Counted from the first letter of the stretch, positions 22,255 through 35,699 are shown. The stretch is DNA of 64,000 nucleotides from Corydoras sp. C115 (GCA_019802505.1 JAFMOC010000026.1:1973001-2037000); one strand, 5' to 3'. A program made the numbers and translations. The notes: generated from the sequence alone by a model not told the origin.

Positions 22255-23090
22255 TCAAACTTTCAAAAACACTTTTCGTTAACAGTGCTGTTGCAAATTA
22301 CACTTATATACCCTTAATTGGCGCTGGTCAAATCCTGCTTACAATTTTCGGAAAACATTGAGCTTTCTTCTTTTTCTTGATGTGGACACAGCATTCAGTC
22401 AACATAAATATGTGAATATCATCATTTACAAATTGTGACACAAATGTCATTACCAAATGAATTGGCGTAAACAGTAGGGCTAAGTATGTACAAATAATAC
22501 CACAAAATGCATGTTTTCAGTTCATACTAGAAAATCATAATAGTAGTAGCAATAAAGATAAATAAAATGTAATACTATAAATAACAATGCTATATATTTA
22601 ATACTAATAACAGCAGTAGTAGTGAAGATTGGCATATTCTTTTTTAAATACACAATAATATGTAGCATGGAGTAAATGCAAACCACTTTAAAACACTTCA
22701 AACAATAAATACAAATTTCTCATCACCATAAAGGTGGTGTTTTTAGTTAAAAACCATTTTTCCTGAAATGTCATTGGATTGTATGTTTGCTCAAGAGTTG
22801 TTTGCCACCCTCATTCTGTTCCCTTCTTTTTCTAATGTTGATATTTGGATTATGTTGAATAACTTGGCACTTTTCCACTCAGAACCAGTCATACGAAATT
22901 AGCTGTGTGTTTAGTTTGGGATTTATCTCAGTGCACCTCTGTTTCTAAGCAGATGGTTCAAGACTTCAGCTTACAGAGGGAATTTGTCAGGTGAAATTGT
23001 GAGAAATAGCTTTTCAGAAATCTTTTGTAAAGCAATGATGTGTGAATCTCTTTGTGTATGAATGACCATGGAGATTCAAAAAGATTTGAA
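22255..23090. other. AT-rich intergenic region
   Basis: Nothing recognised. Confidence 0.3.
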
Positions 23091-23095
23091 AAAAA

Positions 23096-23529
23096 GTCAC
23101 CAACAAAAAAAAGGTCACACACACTAACATTTCGTTGGACCGCCTTTAGCTTTGATTACAGCATGCATTCACTGTAGCATTGTTTCTATATGCTTCTGCA
23201 ATGTCCCAGATTTATTTCCATCCAGTATTGCATAAATTTTTTACCAAGATCTTGCATTGCAGTCTGACTGCTGCGCAAAGCCTTCTCCAGCACATCCCAA
23301 AGATTCTCAATGGGGTTAAGGTCCGGACTCTGTGGTGGGCAATCCATGTGTGTGAATGATGTCTCATGCTCCCTGAACCACTCGCTCACATTTTGAGCCC
23401 GATGATTCCTGGCACCGTCATTTTGGAATGTATCTGTGCCACCAGGGAAGAAGAAGTCCATTGATGGAATAACCTGGTCATTCAACATATTAAGCTTTTT
23501 TCAGTTTTTTTTTTGGCCAGGCAGTGTAG
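23096..23529 (-). mobile_element. internally deleted Tc1-like transposon
   Basis: The right terminal inverted repeat is tttttttttggccaggcagt (to about 23527); a damaged left end, gtcaccaacaaaaaaaaggt, is near 23096. Between them the minus strand keeps the transposase C-terminus in one open frame (23488-23186). It shows F-Q-N-D with the second catalytic Asp, W-F-R-E-H-E-T-S-F-T-H-M-D, and P-D-L-N-P-I-E-N-L-W carrying the last catalytic acidic residue. The N-terminal DNA-binding part and the first catalytic Asp are missing, so it cannot mobilise itself. Confidence 0.9.
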
Positions 23530-23534
23530 TTTAT

Positions 23535-26500
23535 CTGCTTTGAAAATTGTTGCATGTCATGAGTAATAAGCTGCAAGATGTACAGTAATAACTCATTTAA
23601 TAAATTTTTTTGTGCCTCCTTAACTATTTTCATGATGCTATCATCAAGTATTAAGATTATATTATATATAATAATATATTATATTTTTAATTAATATATG
23701 TGCATATTTACATATTTAATACAATTAAATGCAGTGTTACCTTGTCTGATGTCCTGAACTTTGAATTTGAAACTTGATGTCCTTTGACAACATATGTGCA
23801 CCCATTCATCTTATATGTGCACTCGTTATAATCAACATACATGTGTGAACTTGTTTGGTACACGTAGAGAGAAATAAACAAAGCGTTAAGTGTTGATCAT
23901 ATGCAATTATTTTAAAGCATTTTCTCATATCAATGTTCATTTATTGTCTTTATCACAGCTATGGGCAGAAGTCCTGAGCAGAAAAGGATGATATCACATG
24001 CTACAGTAGAAGGATGAAAAACAAAATAATGGCAAAATATGAGAACTAAATACTTCAATAATCTCATATCTCCTTTTGAGTATTAGTAGAGATCTTAATA
24101 AATTCTCACATTGTGCTTAAATTTGTTTTAGTTTAATAAAGACAGTCTGAGAATGAGTAAGAATTTAATATTTATGATAAAAATATTTTTATATAAGATA
24201 TTTTATTACTTTTTACGTTACATGAGACAAGACATTACACAGAAAACCTAATTTGACAGTCACTGACTTACAAATTCTGAAAAGCTGCTTTAAATATTAG
24301 TGAAGGTGGAAATATATATTTGCTGTAATTTATGGCCTCTAGGAAGATGTTTACCCGTGACCTGTCACAAATATGAGTGAAATATAAGATTACAGTTGTA
24401 AATGATTGGAATGGCAAAGTATCAAACTGGTCCAACAATTTAATTATCTGACAGTGAACTGTGACATTAAACTGTATCACTCAATGACTTCTGGTGTCTG
24501 TTGGGCAGGTGCTGATAGTTAAGCATATTTATACCAAAATATCTGAGGGCTGGAATGAAAATATGTCATGCTTTATGTGCTATTAATCTTAACTGAAGCA
24601 GAAATTTACTTTGCTGTACTACATACTGACTGCATTATTTTGACCTGTGATATGTAAACATAGGAGTTCAAGGCATAATATTAATCTACCCATGCAACAA
24701 GGACTGATTTTGAACACACAGAATTGCATTAATTTAGCCTCGATTACCATGTAACCACTAACCATGATATGTGGCTTGCTGGCTTGTCCATCCAGCGTGA
24801 CCATGTGATTTTAATATTTTTATGTTTGAGAAAGGAAAATATTTTATACTCCTGAAATCCAAATTGAAAAAGCTGAAGTTTACTTTTCCATGGCCCATTT
24901 GGGTTTTTAAACCCATGACTTACCATGCACTAAGCTCGTCCTGCGTGAAAATGTATCACGCATAAGTGAATAAAACTCATATCACCCGGTTCCAGTTGCG
25001 ACATGAGCCATATCAATGTTTACAGACTTTCAAACAGTGTTTAGCCAGTACCCTGATTGTTAATAGCTGTAGAATACACACAGAGTGAGCAGCTGCTACT
25101 CATTTGAGGCTCAATAGATCCATGGCAGGATGGACTAGGCTTTAACATCAAGGCCATTGCAAAGTGAGGATAAGGGCCCGAAAACACAAATATGCACAAT
25201 GGACCAACAACAGTCTTGTTGGCATGTTAAATAAACTAATTTATGGCTAGATATTAATTAGTCTTTATTTTACTTTACATCTTTTATTAAAATATATTTT
25301 TTAATGATCAGACATCTTTGATTATTTTTATTCAAAACCAGTTCAGTCCTTTTTCTTAACACAAACCAGATGGTTAGTGAAATATGTGTGAAGGCGACGG
25401 GAGAACCGGTACGCACATTCTGGTATTGTGTAAAGTGGGTTGGAAGAAGGTTGTCCCTGCGTGGCCTAATGGTGTTAATAGCTTTTGGTATGACAAGTGT
25501 AAAAGTAACAATGCTAATTTTGCACACTAACAATGACTACAAACATGACTCCAAAAACAAATACACAGTTAATATAGATGACAGATAAAATAAATCTCTG
25601 TGGATTTCTTACCTTACAAAACTACACAAGTTATTTAGATGGGGAGAAACATAAAGTTTTATGCACAAAATAGGGAATAAAAATGTTAATAAGGTAATGC
25701 GGGTTTTTTTCTATTTTTTAAACGTTTGATCATTTCCATTTGAGCATGTTAATATTAAATATCAGCAAATAGCAAACCTGATTTTACATTTTTATTTTGG
25801 AAGCCATTGAATGATTTTTTTTTTTTTTCGGAATGAATAAATCATTCCACTTTTTCATTTACTATCATAGTTTCTTATTATAATTAAGTTCACAATAGCA
25901 CACAGACATAGGAGAAACAGCTTTAAATTAAAAATTCTCATAGTTTAAAGTTCATGGGTGTTCTGACACATGTGTAAATTGATCAGCTAAAATACTTGAA
26001 TATTCTGTAATTTCATCTTGTTTCCAGTAAAAATAGAAAAAGTGTGTGCCGTGACAAAAATGATAAGGCCCATATACAAAAGTTCAGGACCATATATTTT
26101 ACTTGTGGCAAATGTGTCATAGTATAGTGATCCATAAATGCCAAGCCAAGCGGGTGACTTTCATTAGTATAATGAAAATAGGGGCATTTTATTTATTTAT
26201 TTTATTAGTATTCATAATTTTAATACAATTTCATTAATAATATTTATGCTGCCAACAGGTGATGTTTTAGCTATTTAACAGGACAATTTTTAACAGTAAG
26301 GTTTATATACATAGTTTTATATAAAATGTATGAATAAACAGCATGAATGTTTTACTGGTCTGAATTTGTTAAAATATACAAAAATACAATTGAGTTTGTC
26401 ATTACAATCACTGAAATTATTGGCTTTGGTCTTTAATTTTGAGTGAAATTAATTTAACAAAATTTCTTATTGTTTTGGGAAGGTGGACAATACCCTGTGG

Positions 26501-26845
26501 TTTTCAGAATAACACTACCAGACGGCTTTACACAAATTCAGAGACCCAGCTCATGTAGCTGACGTTGTTTAAAAAGACGTGTGAAATGACTGTTGTACCT
26601 CATAGTGTACAGCAAATGGTCAGTTAGCTGGCCTTGTTAACTGTTTAGCACTGGCAGACATGTTTTTCCCAGGGTTCAGGTGCAACAGATTGTGAGCTAT
26701 GGCTCTTCTCCAGCAATGACATGAGCCATTTCCAGTTTAGCCAGAGTGACATGGTTGTTGCGTTAGTTGCTTTTTGTAGTGTTTTAACCAACGCACATCA
26801 TAATCAAAAATACTAAATAATAAATGTATATAACTGCTACACTAG
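23535..26845. other. AT-rich intergenic region
   Basis: No gene recognised. A slightly less AT-rich patch at 25075-25200 (gagcagctgctactcatttg, gggcccgaaa) could be a small conserved element. The open frame at 25370-25588 has no known motif. Confidence 0.3.
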
Positions 26846-26850
26846 GGACT

Positions 26851-27099
26851 AGTGCCTTTCCATCATGGGTGCACTCACTCACACATACACTCTATAGGGC
26901 AATTCAGATAAGACATTCAGATTCAGAACAGGCAATTCACCTTGAATCCATGATCTTGCACGATTTTGTGGGAGAAAACCAGAGAAAATGGATAAAACAC
27001 ATGTGGACAAGGGGAGGACATGGAAACTCCAACCAAATCAGGAATCGAACCTGAAACCCTAGCGTTGAGAAGCAAACATGCTAACGACTGAGCCACCGT
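26851..27099 (-). mobile_element. old V-SINE copy
   Basis: Strongly diverged reverse copy recognised by gcactcactcacacatacac, gaggacatggaaactccaac, aggaatcgaacctg and ctgagccaccgtgg. It contains extra sequence around 26908-26935. Confidence 0.75.
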
Positions 27100-27107
27100 G
27101 GTTATAT

Positions 27108-27468
27108 ATTATTATTATTATTCATTCATTCATTATCTCCCGCTTTATCCTCTATTAGGGTCGCGGTGGCGTTCCCCATGCCAATCCAGGGGAGAACGTC
27201 TCGGGCGCTGGGCAGATAGACCCAGGACAGGGCGCCAATCCATCGCTGGGCACACACTCACTCACACAGACACACTCTATATGGGGCAATTTTGAGAATT
27301 CAATTGACTTGATCCATGTTTTTGGACTGTGGGAGGAAACCGGAGAACCCGGAGGAAACCCACGCAGACACGGGGAGAACATGGAAACTCCACCCAGATG
27401 GGGATTCGAACCGGGAATCCTTAGCGCTGAGAGGCGAACGTGCTAACCACTAAGCCACCGTGCCGCCC

Positions 27469-27516
<48 letters not shown>
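27108..27516. repeat. (ATT)n microsatellite split by a V-SINE
   Basis: ATT repeats at 27108-27121 and 27470-27516 flank the V-SINE copy on both sides, consistent with insertion into an ATT tract. Confidence 0.9.
27122..27469 (-). mobile_element. young full-length V-SINE copy
   Basis: Best-preserved copy. The reverse complement begins gggcggcacggtggcttagt (A box TGGCTTAGTGG), followed by the B box GGTTCGAATCC, the full DANA-like body, and gataaagcgggagataatga with a GAAT tail. The bordering (ATT)n tracts are the apparent target. Confidence 0.94.
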
Positions 27517-27519
27517 GTG

Positions 27520-28916
27520 ATCATGAAGTCCTCATCTCATTATCTTCTGCTTAATCCTATGCAAGAGACATGGTGTTGTCGGTGGTTGGTGGGTTGAAAT
27601 TTCCCATGCTCATCTAAATGAGAGATGGAGCCAGGAAAGCAGGTGAGTTACTGAATCTCACCTGTTGGTACGTGAAAATCTGGCACTGCTGTAGTGTTGG
27701 GTGTGTTCTCTGTCTGTTTTCATGTGTCTCAGCACGTGGTGGCCTACATGACCTTTATGTAGTTCTGGGCTATAAAAGCTTCTGTCACTTCCAAGATGGC
27801 AACCAGATCTCACGCAATAAGTGGAGTTTATTTGTCTTTGTTCTTCCTTGTGAAATATTTGTTCTTGAACAAGGCAGTTAACATCTTTTTACATACAAAC
27901 ATATGCCAACCTAAGGAGTCCAACAGGCAAGACTGAGACATTTCAAACATGTAGCTGGCTATATGTATAGATACACTAGTTTAGCAGGGGGTGCCACAAA
28001 TGTATTTATGTTTATTAGTCTAAGTAGATTTTGCTTTTCTTGTTCTTTTGTTTTCTTGTTTTATTGCTTTATTTTCTTTGGCACCATCATTGTTGGCTTC
28101 TCTCAAGCCTTGCTTTTTTGTTTATTTAGTGATAAATTCACATTTTGATATAAACTTTTCTGGTCTGGTCGATCCATGTCTCTCATGTATCCTTTGTGTT
28201 TACAACCATATTTAAATGAACCGTACAAGGTTGTAACACGTGTTTTAATTAACTATCTATCTAGTGGCTGTGGGGGATATAAATGAGCAGAGGAGTAAAG
28301 CGAGAGAAATAGATGGATAGAGAAAGAATGATTGATCAGGCACCTTTATTAAAAACTCGAACAGATACTGTTTATTGTCATGGAAATAATTTACAGGTAC
28401 TGTCTTTTCCCATTATCTTTTAATGGAATGGAATCATATGGTCCAGTTTCTTTCACTTAAACTGAGGCACATTTTCTTTTCCCTTTTCACTTAAATTATC
28501 CTCTTTAACATTAAATAGAGCACAGATTCAGCCTTTGACACTGGACCACCAATAACCCCCACCCCCTTCCTAAAACTGAGGCATTAGTCACACATTTTAA
28601 CTGGAACAGGTCCCCATTCACATAGCGTACAAGTCATAGCATTTTTATTGGAAACCAAGACACACTTCTAACCTTTTTTATTTAAACTGAGTACCTGTTC
28701 ACCTCTAACTTTTAGAGTTTAATTTGGTAATTTGATTTCAATTGGACATATTTAAGTATCTGGTATTAAGAAATGCTTAGTTTTTGACCAGTGCTGTTTA
28801 GTCAAATAAGCATAGCACATATTTCAGTTTGTGAAGAACAAAAGCATTGTTGTTCTTTAATAAGCAAGAGGCTTGTAAAGTACATATATAATTATTGAAT
28901 ATTTAGGTATGCTTAC
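27520..28916. other. intergenic region, unannotated
   Basis: No gene recognised. At 28410-28720 diverged units of the type cacttaaactgaggcacatt recur, suggesting an old tandem or retroelement relic. Confidence 0.3.
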
Positions 28917-28928
28917 TAATCTGATTTA

Positions 28929-29280
28929 ATCCATCCATTCATCCATTATCTTCTGCTTTATCCTGTACTAGGGCCGTAGGGGGGTTTCCTATGCTCAACC
29001 AGGGGAGAACGTTTCGGGCACTGGGCAGATGCCAATCTGACGCCAATCTATCGCTGGGAACACACTCACTCACACTGACACACACAAACACACTCTATAT
29101 GGGGTAATTTGGAGAATTCAATTGACCTTGATCCATGTTTTTGGACTGTGGGAGGAAACCAGAGAACCCAGAGGAAACCCATACGGACACGGGGAGAACA
29201 TGGAAACTCCACCCAGATTGGGATTCGAATGGGGGATCCGTAGCACTGAGAGGCGAACGTGCTAAGCCACCGTGCCGCCC
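28929..29280 (-). mobile_element. V-SINE copy with perfect target-site duplication
   Basis: Reverse-oriented V-SINE flanked by a perfect 12-bp direct repeat taatctgattta (28917-28928 and 29281-29292). The 3' tail is CCATCCATTCATCCATT and the 5' end is gctaagccaccgtgccgccc. Confidence 0.93.
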
Positions 29281-29294
29281 TAATCTGATTTACT

Positions 29295-30740
29295 TATATA
29301 AAAAATGTATAAAATGTAGGGTATTTTAAGCTTAATTTATAGATGCAACACAGTTTAAAAGATATATTGTTGACATCTATATACAAATATAGCATGTTAT
29401 CTTGAATAAATGCAAACCTGGTAACCATGTGCCTTCCATCCCATTTATATTACAATAAAATGAAAAAATCTAAAAATAATCCACCTAATCAGTATACACA
29501 TAAATGAAAGTGTTTTAGATCCCACTTAAACCACCTCTACATGTGAGAGATTGGATTAGACTACATTCTAAATGCAACTTATTCACATGCTCTGTTCACA
29601 CCTGTACTCAGCACTGCGTATTTGTTATAAAATCACGGCAGCCATGCATTTACTGGGTTTGAGATTCTGACACACTTCTACCTTGCAATCCCTTCCTCTC
29701 CATTTGCCCTATGACATGCAGGGTATTTTTTTTTTTTACTATTTAGCACCAGTCAAAGAGCTAAGCATGATACCATTTAGCATGCAGGTGACAAAACACC
29801 CTACATAAACTTTCATCTGAACAATGCTGATTATCATACCATTATCATGCAATCACAAACTAATCATACATGCAAAGTCCCATCTGCAGGGTGCGTGTAT
29901 GTGTGTGTAATGAACACCCTCCATTAAGAAAGGTGTTTACATGTTATTCTTTCTGCATTTTGAAGTTCATTTTATAGCTGCATTCCTTTTTGTTTGGTAT
30001 GGCTTGAGATGTCTAGCAGTAAAGGATCCAATTAGGTTGTTTAATTGTGGTTCAGGACTGCTACTTGTACATGCATACTAAACTCAGAGTCGATCTCTTT
30101 AAAGTTAATAACAACTTTTTCATTCACAAATGCCAGAATTCATAAATGTATTGAATGCAGATAACAGTTAATATTAAATAACAATCTACAATGGAATCAC
30201 TCTACAACCATTTTCCTTTTATGTGTTCAAATACTCTCAGGAGCTCACAATTAGGAGATAATTTACATTTTATCTCTCACAATTGGCAGGACCAGTAATT
30301 ATGGTGACTTCCTTATTTTCTTCCAGAATCACAGTCTTGCCTCAGTTTGGGAATTTGAGACTGTAATAATGGAGAAATGTCTATCTTGCTTTTGTATAAA
30401 ACGTACATGTTCCAGGTCTGATTCCTTCAGCTGGAAAAACATTCTTAAAATAAATCTTTCAAAACTGGTCTGTGCAGAGAGCCTTCCAGTTTCTTTAAAC
30501 AACATGGTTAATGAATCTAAGTCTCAATGCTTTAGTTTAGTAGGAGTCATTTGTCCTAACAACTCTGAAAGCAAAATCTGACTCATCCCACTGAGAAAGC
30601 TCCTTTTACCACTCTTTAAGAGCATTCATACTATCGACTCTGGAAGTAAGTCTAAATCTTTTTGCCTTGAAAGTTTCTTCTGGTCTGTTGACTCTATAAA
30701 CCACCTGCGTTTCTGTGTGAATATATATATACGTCACTTT
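29295..30740. other. AT-rich intergenic region
   Basis: No gene or known repeat recognised. The open frame at 30369-30581 has no known motif. Confidence 0.3.
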
Positions 30741-30744
30741 GAAT

Positions 30745-30965
30745 ATATATATACCAATTTGAACCGAGAGCACTATATTTCAGCCATGTGTGCTTTAGTT
30801 GAATTTTCTTGCACCATGAGCACTTTATTTAAATCCATTTGCGGCAAATGCACTTTTTCAGCCTGTCTGTGCCAAGTGCAAAATTTGCTCTGAACCAGTT
30901 TTTGCTGAGAATAGCTTAAATGAACCCGTTTGCACCAGAATATCTTTAGTTACATCTGTCCTTTT
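30745..30965. repeat. degenerate minisatellite-like block
   Basis: About five diverged units of roughly 35-40 bp built around tttgcaccaagagcactttа-like text: gaaccgagagcactatattt, ttgcaccatgagcactttat, tttgcggcaaatgcactttt and gtttgcaccagaatatcttt. The periodicity is visible but weak. Confidence 0.4.
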
Positions 30966-31009
30966 TGTCTGTCTGTCTTGATCTGTGTTCAAGAGAGACA
31001 ACTAGTGTT

Positions 31010-31480
31010 ACCAAGAGAGGCTGGAGCAATCAGTGTGTAGTCTAAAGAACCTCTCCAACAGCACTCCACCACAGATTCTGTTCACCACTGAATCGCCAGA
31101 ATTTCTTTGGGCTAACACTAAGCCATCTCCCAAAGAACAATCTTCCTCATGGTCTGGGACCTCCGCATTTTTCTATGGCACACTTCGCTGCACATTTTTG
31201 CATGTGTACTGGGGGTACTGTAAGGATCACACATTGCATGTTCCTGTTTATCACCGTTTTTTGTTTGGATGTTTTTTTAACCATTCAACATGTTATTGTT
31301 AACTTGCCTAATGTCCCTAGTCACATGCTTTTAATTTTACTGGTTATTTAAGTTCAGGGTTTCATGTTTTTTGTGTCATTGTTATTTTGCATTGTTATTT
31401 TTGTGTCATTGTTTTGCATTTTGCATTCATCTTCTGTTGATCTTCATCTTAATATTAAGCTTGATAGCAGCTTTTTGATT
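31010..31480 (+). repeat. possible retroelement (LTR-like) relic
   Basis: T-rich low-complexity text with a ggttatttaagttcagggtt segment, resembling other LTR-like pieces in the window. No ends or duplications were found, so it is weakly supported. Confidence 0.25.
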
Positions 31481-31489
31481 ATTGAGAAG

Positions 31490-32060
31490 GCATAATCCAG
31501 TTCCTCACCCTAAAATAATGCATTCAAATTTGAATGTTTTAAAAACAGGCACCCTTTCAACACTTTCATTTATTGTCAAACACTTGTTTCTATACCCTGT
31601 TATCCCTTGAAATATATTGTACTAAATCATTTTTCTAAATAAATAAATGATAAATTCTAATATTTTGTATTTTTTTTCTATTGATGAACTTTTAGGACTT
31701 AAAAAACAGACCTAAAAAATAAGAACAGGTCAAATATAAGAACAATTTTAAATTTCATGGAATTTTAAGCACCAAAATAACAACTACTAATTATATAAAT
31801 ATGTCGAAGCTAATAATATGAACAATGTTATGTTATGTAACAATGTTTCTAGTAATTTCATTTTTAGAGTATTTGGCCACAGTTAAACTTCTAATAACAT
31901 GGTATATTTATTATTGACTAAACATCACAACATTGACCTTGTGCATTACATCAGTTATATAAAATGAGACAGTGAGCTCAAAAAGGGGTGTGTATAAAGG
32001 CCCAGGACAATTATTTCAACAAGATGTGTGTTAGTTATAACAAAGCAGCAGGAAGCATGT
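31490..32060. other. AT-rich intergenic region
   Basis: Nothing recognised. Confidence 0.3.
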
Positions 32061-32119
32061 GCTAGATTTAGGTTTTGCCTTTGGCTTTTTGCTCTCATTG
32101 TCTTTACTGCTCTAATGCT

Positions 32120-32860
32120 CTGTTCTGTGTTTTCAGCTCAGAGAGCAACACCTCAGCTCAAAATAAACATCTTCCCATTGTTCCATTAATTACCTTCTTT
32201 ATTGAAAGTAATGCAATCCACATTTGGCTCCAGCCCCGGAGAGCCTCTTGTACTGTTTTTTTTTTTCTTGTGCATTTTTCCTGTCTTTCTCTGAGACACA
32301 CATGCCTACACACACAAGAAATTGCAGGATTAGCCATTGAGGAGTCATGCATGTGGTTATCAAATTCAGACAAGCGGCCCAGCCATTGTGCCACTCTTTT
32401 AATTAAATCCTACCGGGCGGCTTGGAGTGACCTTTCAAGTGGCGAACTGATTAAGTCCACAATGGCTCCACCATTTCTCTTCCACACTCGGCCGCACAGA
32501 GCCAGCAATTGACTCTTAAACTCTGATCAAGCCTCATTCTTGCTTAAACTGAAAAAGGAGGGGGGTGGAAATCAATTCAGCTCGAGAATATAGATTAGGG
32601 CTGATAGCATCGGGGTAATTAATGGCAGGTAGGAAGCTGGACGAGGCCCAATTTGCACTGGTGTGCTGCTGCGAAGAAAGGTTAATTTGCTAACCGTGAT
32701 GGATATTTAAGAGGATAAAGGTGAAATTAGAGAGGTTTCGTTTTCATTTGAAAGGATTAGCGAAATGTTATCATTACATTCTCTGCAGGAGTCGTGATAG
32801 GATTGCTTCTCTTGCTCAAACTGACGTCATGAGTGATGCTTGTTCAGCAGCTTTGCATGT
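32120..32860. promoter_or_regulatory. strongest candidate conserved non-coding element cluster
   Basis: About 740 bp free of recognised repeats and compositionally distinct from the AT-rich surroundings. It carries dense homeodomain-type cores (ccattaattaccttct, cttttaattaaatcctac, gggtaattaatggc, ggttaatttgctaaccg) mixed with GC-rich segments (ctaccgggcggcttggagtg, gaagctggacgaggccca). Open frames on both strands (32075-32512 plus, 32394-32158 minus) lack domains and codon structure. Location about 30 kb downstream of shhb makes a developmental enhancer plausible; function is inference. Confidence 0.45.
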
Positions 32861-32899
32861 AGTTTATGCTTTCAAATCATTCTTAAGTGGTAAGATTAA

Positions 32900-35500
32900 A
32901 AAATAAATAGACAGCTAAGAAGTGCAATTATGGATCATCATTTTTTATTATTTTACAGATAAAGTAGATAAATATTATTTTTTGACTAGTGGACTAGTGA
33001 AAAATGTGCAGGAATTTAACAGTTTTAGGGAAAGAAGTCAAGGCTATTCTGTTAAAATTCACAAAATAAAGTTTAATAAACACATAAACTACTTCAAATT
33101 AGTTTAGGTTATGAAAAGGGCAAATTTGAAAATATAATATCCTAAGTTAAGTTAGCTCGCCCAGAACTTGGATCTCATCCCAGTAAACATCCTTCTATTG
33201 AATATCATTAGTTCAGTTTGACTTAATTAGTTACTCTTAAACACTGGCATCTTGGTGTCTTTGTTACAAGGTGTATATGTAAAAACTAAATCAATATAGC
33301 ATCGTCAGCATTTAGGTGCAGTGGACTATTGGTGGTCAAAAGTGTGTTGTAGTTTTTGTGTTGACTTCTACAGTCTTATAATTAATTGCTGACAGTAACT
33401 GATTGCAAAGAGCTTGAGAGAGGGAAAGAAATGGAAAAAAGAGACAGCTTCATTAACTTCTCAAATAAAAATAAAATAAAACCCAGGATAAATTAAATGT
33501 GTTTGCTTTAATTTAACACAATGGCAGAGTTCATTTGGGGAAAAAAATTGAACAATGATGATTTTGCTCTCTATTATTGTACTGAAAGTCCTGTCTGCTT
33601 TTATTAAACTCTTTACAATTTCAGCACACAGTATTTGCTATGTTAATTCATTTCACCTGCACATTCTTTTCAGTTTTGTTTTTGTCTGCTAATGATTTAT
33701 TTCATCCTGCCATTGGTTGGCTTTTCCATTATACAGACCACCTTTCCATGATTTCACCATTTCGTGAATTCTTTTAGCTTAAGATTACATCTCTTTCATG
33801 TCTTTGGCCTAATTACAAATTGGTTTTAAGCCTTCACGTCTTGTATTATACTAGTTGGCTCTGTGCATTAAAAGTGTTTCTCAGCACCTGTACCTTTTTG
33901 TTTTTGAGGCTCTGTACATTCAAGCTTTTTGTTTCGGTTCACTGAGCCAACTTTGCACCTTATTTGAACTCTTTTGGCCTTATAAACTCTGGGATAACAT
34001 TATCTTCCTGTGTATTTACGTTTTTCTTGGTACTTTTGGCTTGGCTATTATTTATCTTCTGAATGTTGATTATTATTATTTGTTCTTTATAGGTAAGGCC
34101 TCTTTGTTTGCTGATCACTATATTGTTAAACAAAGTTGTTACCTCTTGTGCTCAGACATGAGGTTATGAGTTGGACCAATTGGTTCTAGTGCCTGGTTAC
34201 TGAGGACTTTATCGATTTTCTCAAATCATTGTATTTGACATCCTCCTGTTATTCACCTCCTGTCAAGTTTATGACCATGACCACACTCACTACCGTAAGT
34301 GGCCACTCCTTTCTGTCCAATTAGAGCGTCTTACTTTTGCTGACCCAGATCACCACTTGACCACATTTGCAAATATTAAGCCTGTCATTCAGGTGTATGT
34401 AAAATAGAGCCAGAGTTAAATCATTATAAATATATATATTACACTATATAAATTATTATATATTATATATATATATATTAGACTAAGTAATAATTGCTGG
34501 CACAATTAAAATAGAATAAAGTCCAGTTAACATGTCGCATTCTTATGCTCAAATTAATATTTTACTCTTATTTTTACTTTATATACACAAAAATAGCCTA
34601 GCCTAGCCCAGAAACACTTGGGTGGTTAAATGAAACTACAGAACACTTCTGCACTAAAACCCCCTCACTGCATTAGTGTAACAGCAGAACTGTCAATAAA
34701 CCACCACCCAAATTATACTGTCAAATTATGCTTTCTTTGCTGTGAGGCAAGAGTGCTAACTTCTCTATGCCAATGTCTGCTTCTATACTACTACTAGAAA
34801 AATGATTAATAATAATAAAAACATCATCATCCACACAAAACCCTACCCTCACTTCTAAGAACTTTTTGAGGCTGCACAGTGGCCTCTGGGTTAGCTGTAG
34901 GCACCCTGGCCATCTGCTGCTTGGCATGTTCACCATTTGAGAATCTGTTCTTAAAGGATGCACTAGGACATTGTTAGGACATTCATAATTTTTTTTAACT
35001 ACAGGAGCAAAATGATTGCTTTAAGTTACAATAAGCAAAAATTTATTTAATATAAAAATTATACAACATTTTTATACTTTCTGATGGTTGAGGTCCATCT
35101 GTCAAAAGACTTGTGCATGTACATTTATAGCATGTGCTTTCATTCTTTTGCATAAACAAAATAACAAACTACTTACACAGCTACATAAATTACTCAACCA
35201 GGATTTAAGTCTGTAATACAATCTACTGTCCACTTTCTTAAAGTGAAGTACTAGCAAACTAATATTACATTATTGCAAAGGCACTTAAATATAGCCTGAT
35301 TTGAATGTAATAATAGCATGGTGTTAATCAATTACAATTTTTTTTTAATTCAGTTTATAACATTATATGTAAACATTAATTTTATTTTGATTAGAAAAAT
35401 ATTATAAAAATAAATAAGAAAATATTCTTAAGGCATTAAATTGATTATTACTTTCTTACATTGCAAAACTACTTTGCTCACATTTGTCTCCAATATTTCA
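32900..35500. other. AT-rich intergenic region
   Basis: No gene recognised. The 33620-34200 part is T-rich with LTR-like character but no defined ends. An AT-rich low-complexity patch lies at 34425-34480. Confidence 0.3.
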
Positions 35501-35696
35501 GAGTACTTAAATCTGTTATTTCTGGCAATTCCATGGATGGAGTTAAAGCTAAAGGCTGACCTTATTTCCTCACTTACAGCACAGCAGCTGTGAAACCAGA
35601 GTACTTAAATCTGTTATTTCTGGCAATTCCATGGATGGAGTTAAAGCTAAAGGCTGACCTTATTTCCTCACTTACAGCACAGCAGCTGTGAAACCA
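35501..35696. repeat. perfect 98-bp tandem duplication
   Basis: Two adjacent identical copies, 35501-35598 and 35599-35696, each beginning gagtacttaaatctg and ending cagcagctgtgaaacca. The flank just before each unit also ends in ca. No mismatch was found on reading. It is either very recent or an assembly artefact. Confidence 0.95.
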
Positions 35697-35699
35697 TTT

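Noticed and set aside
32075..32512. 145-residue plus-strand open frame
   Set aside because: No domain, no codon structure, an opposite-strand frame overlaps it, and the DNA looks like a non-coding conserved block.
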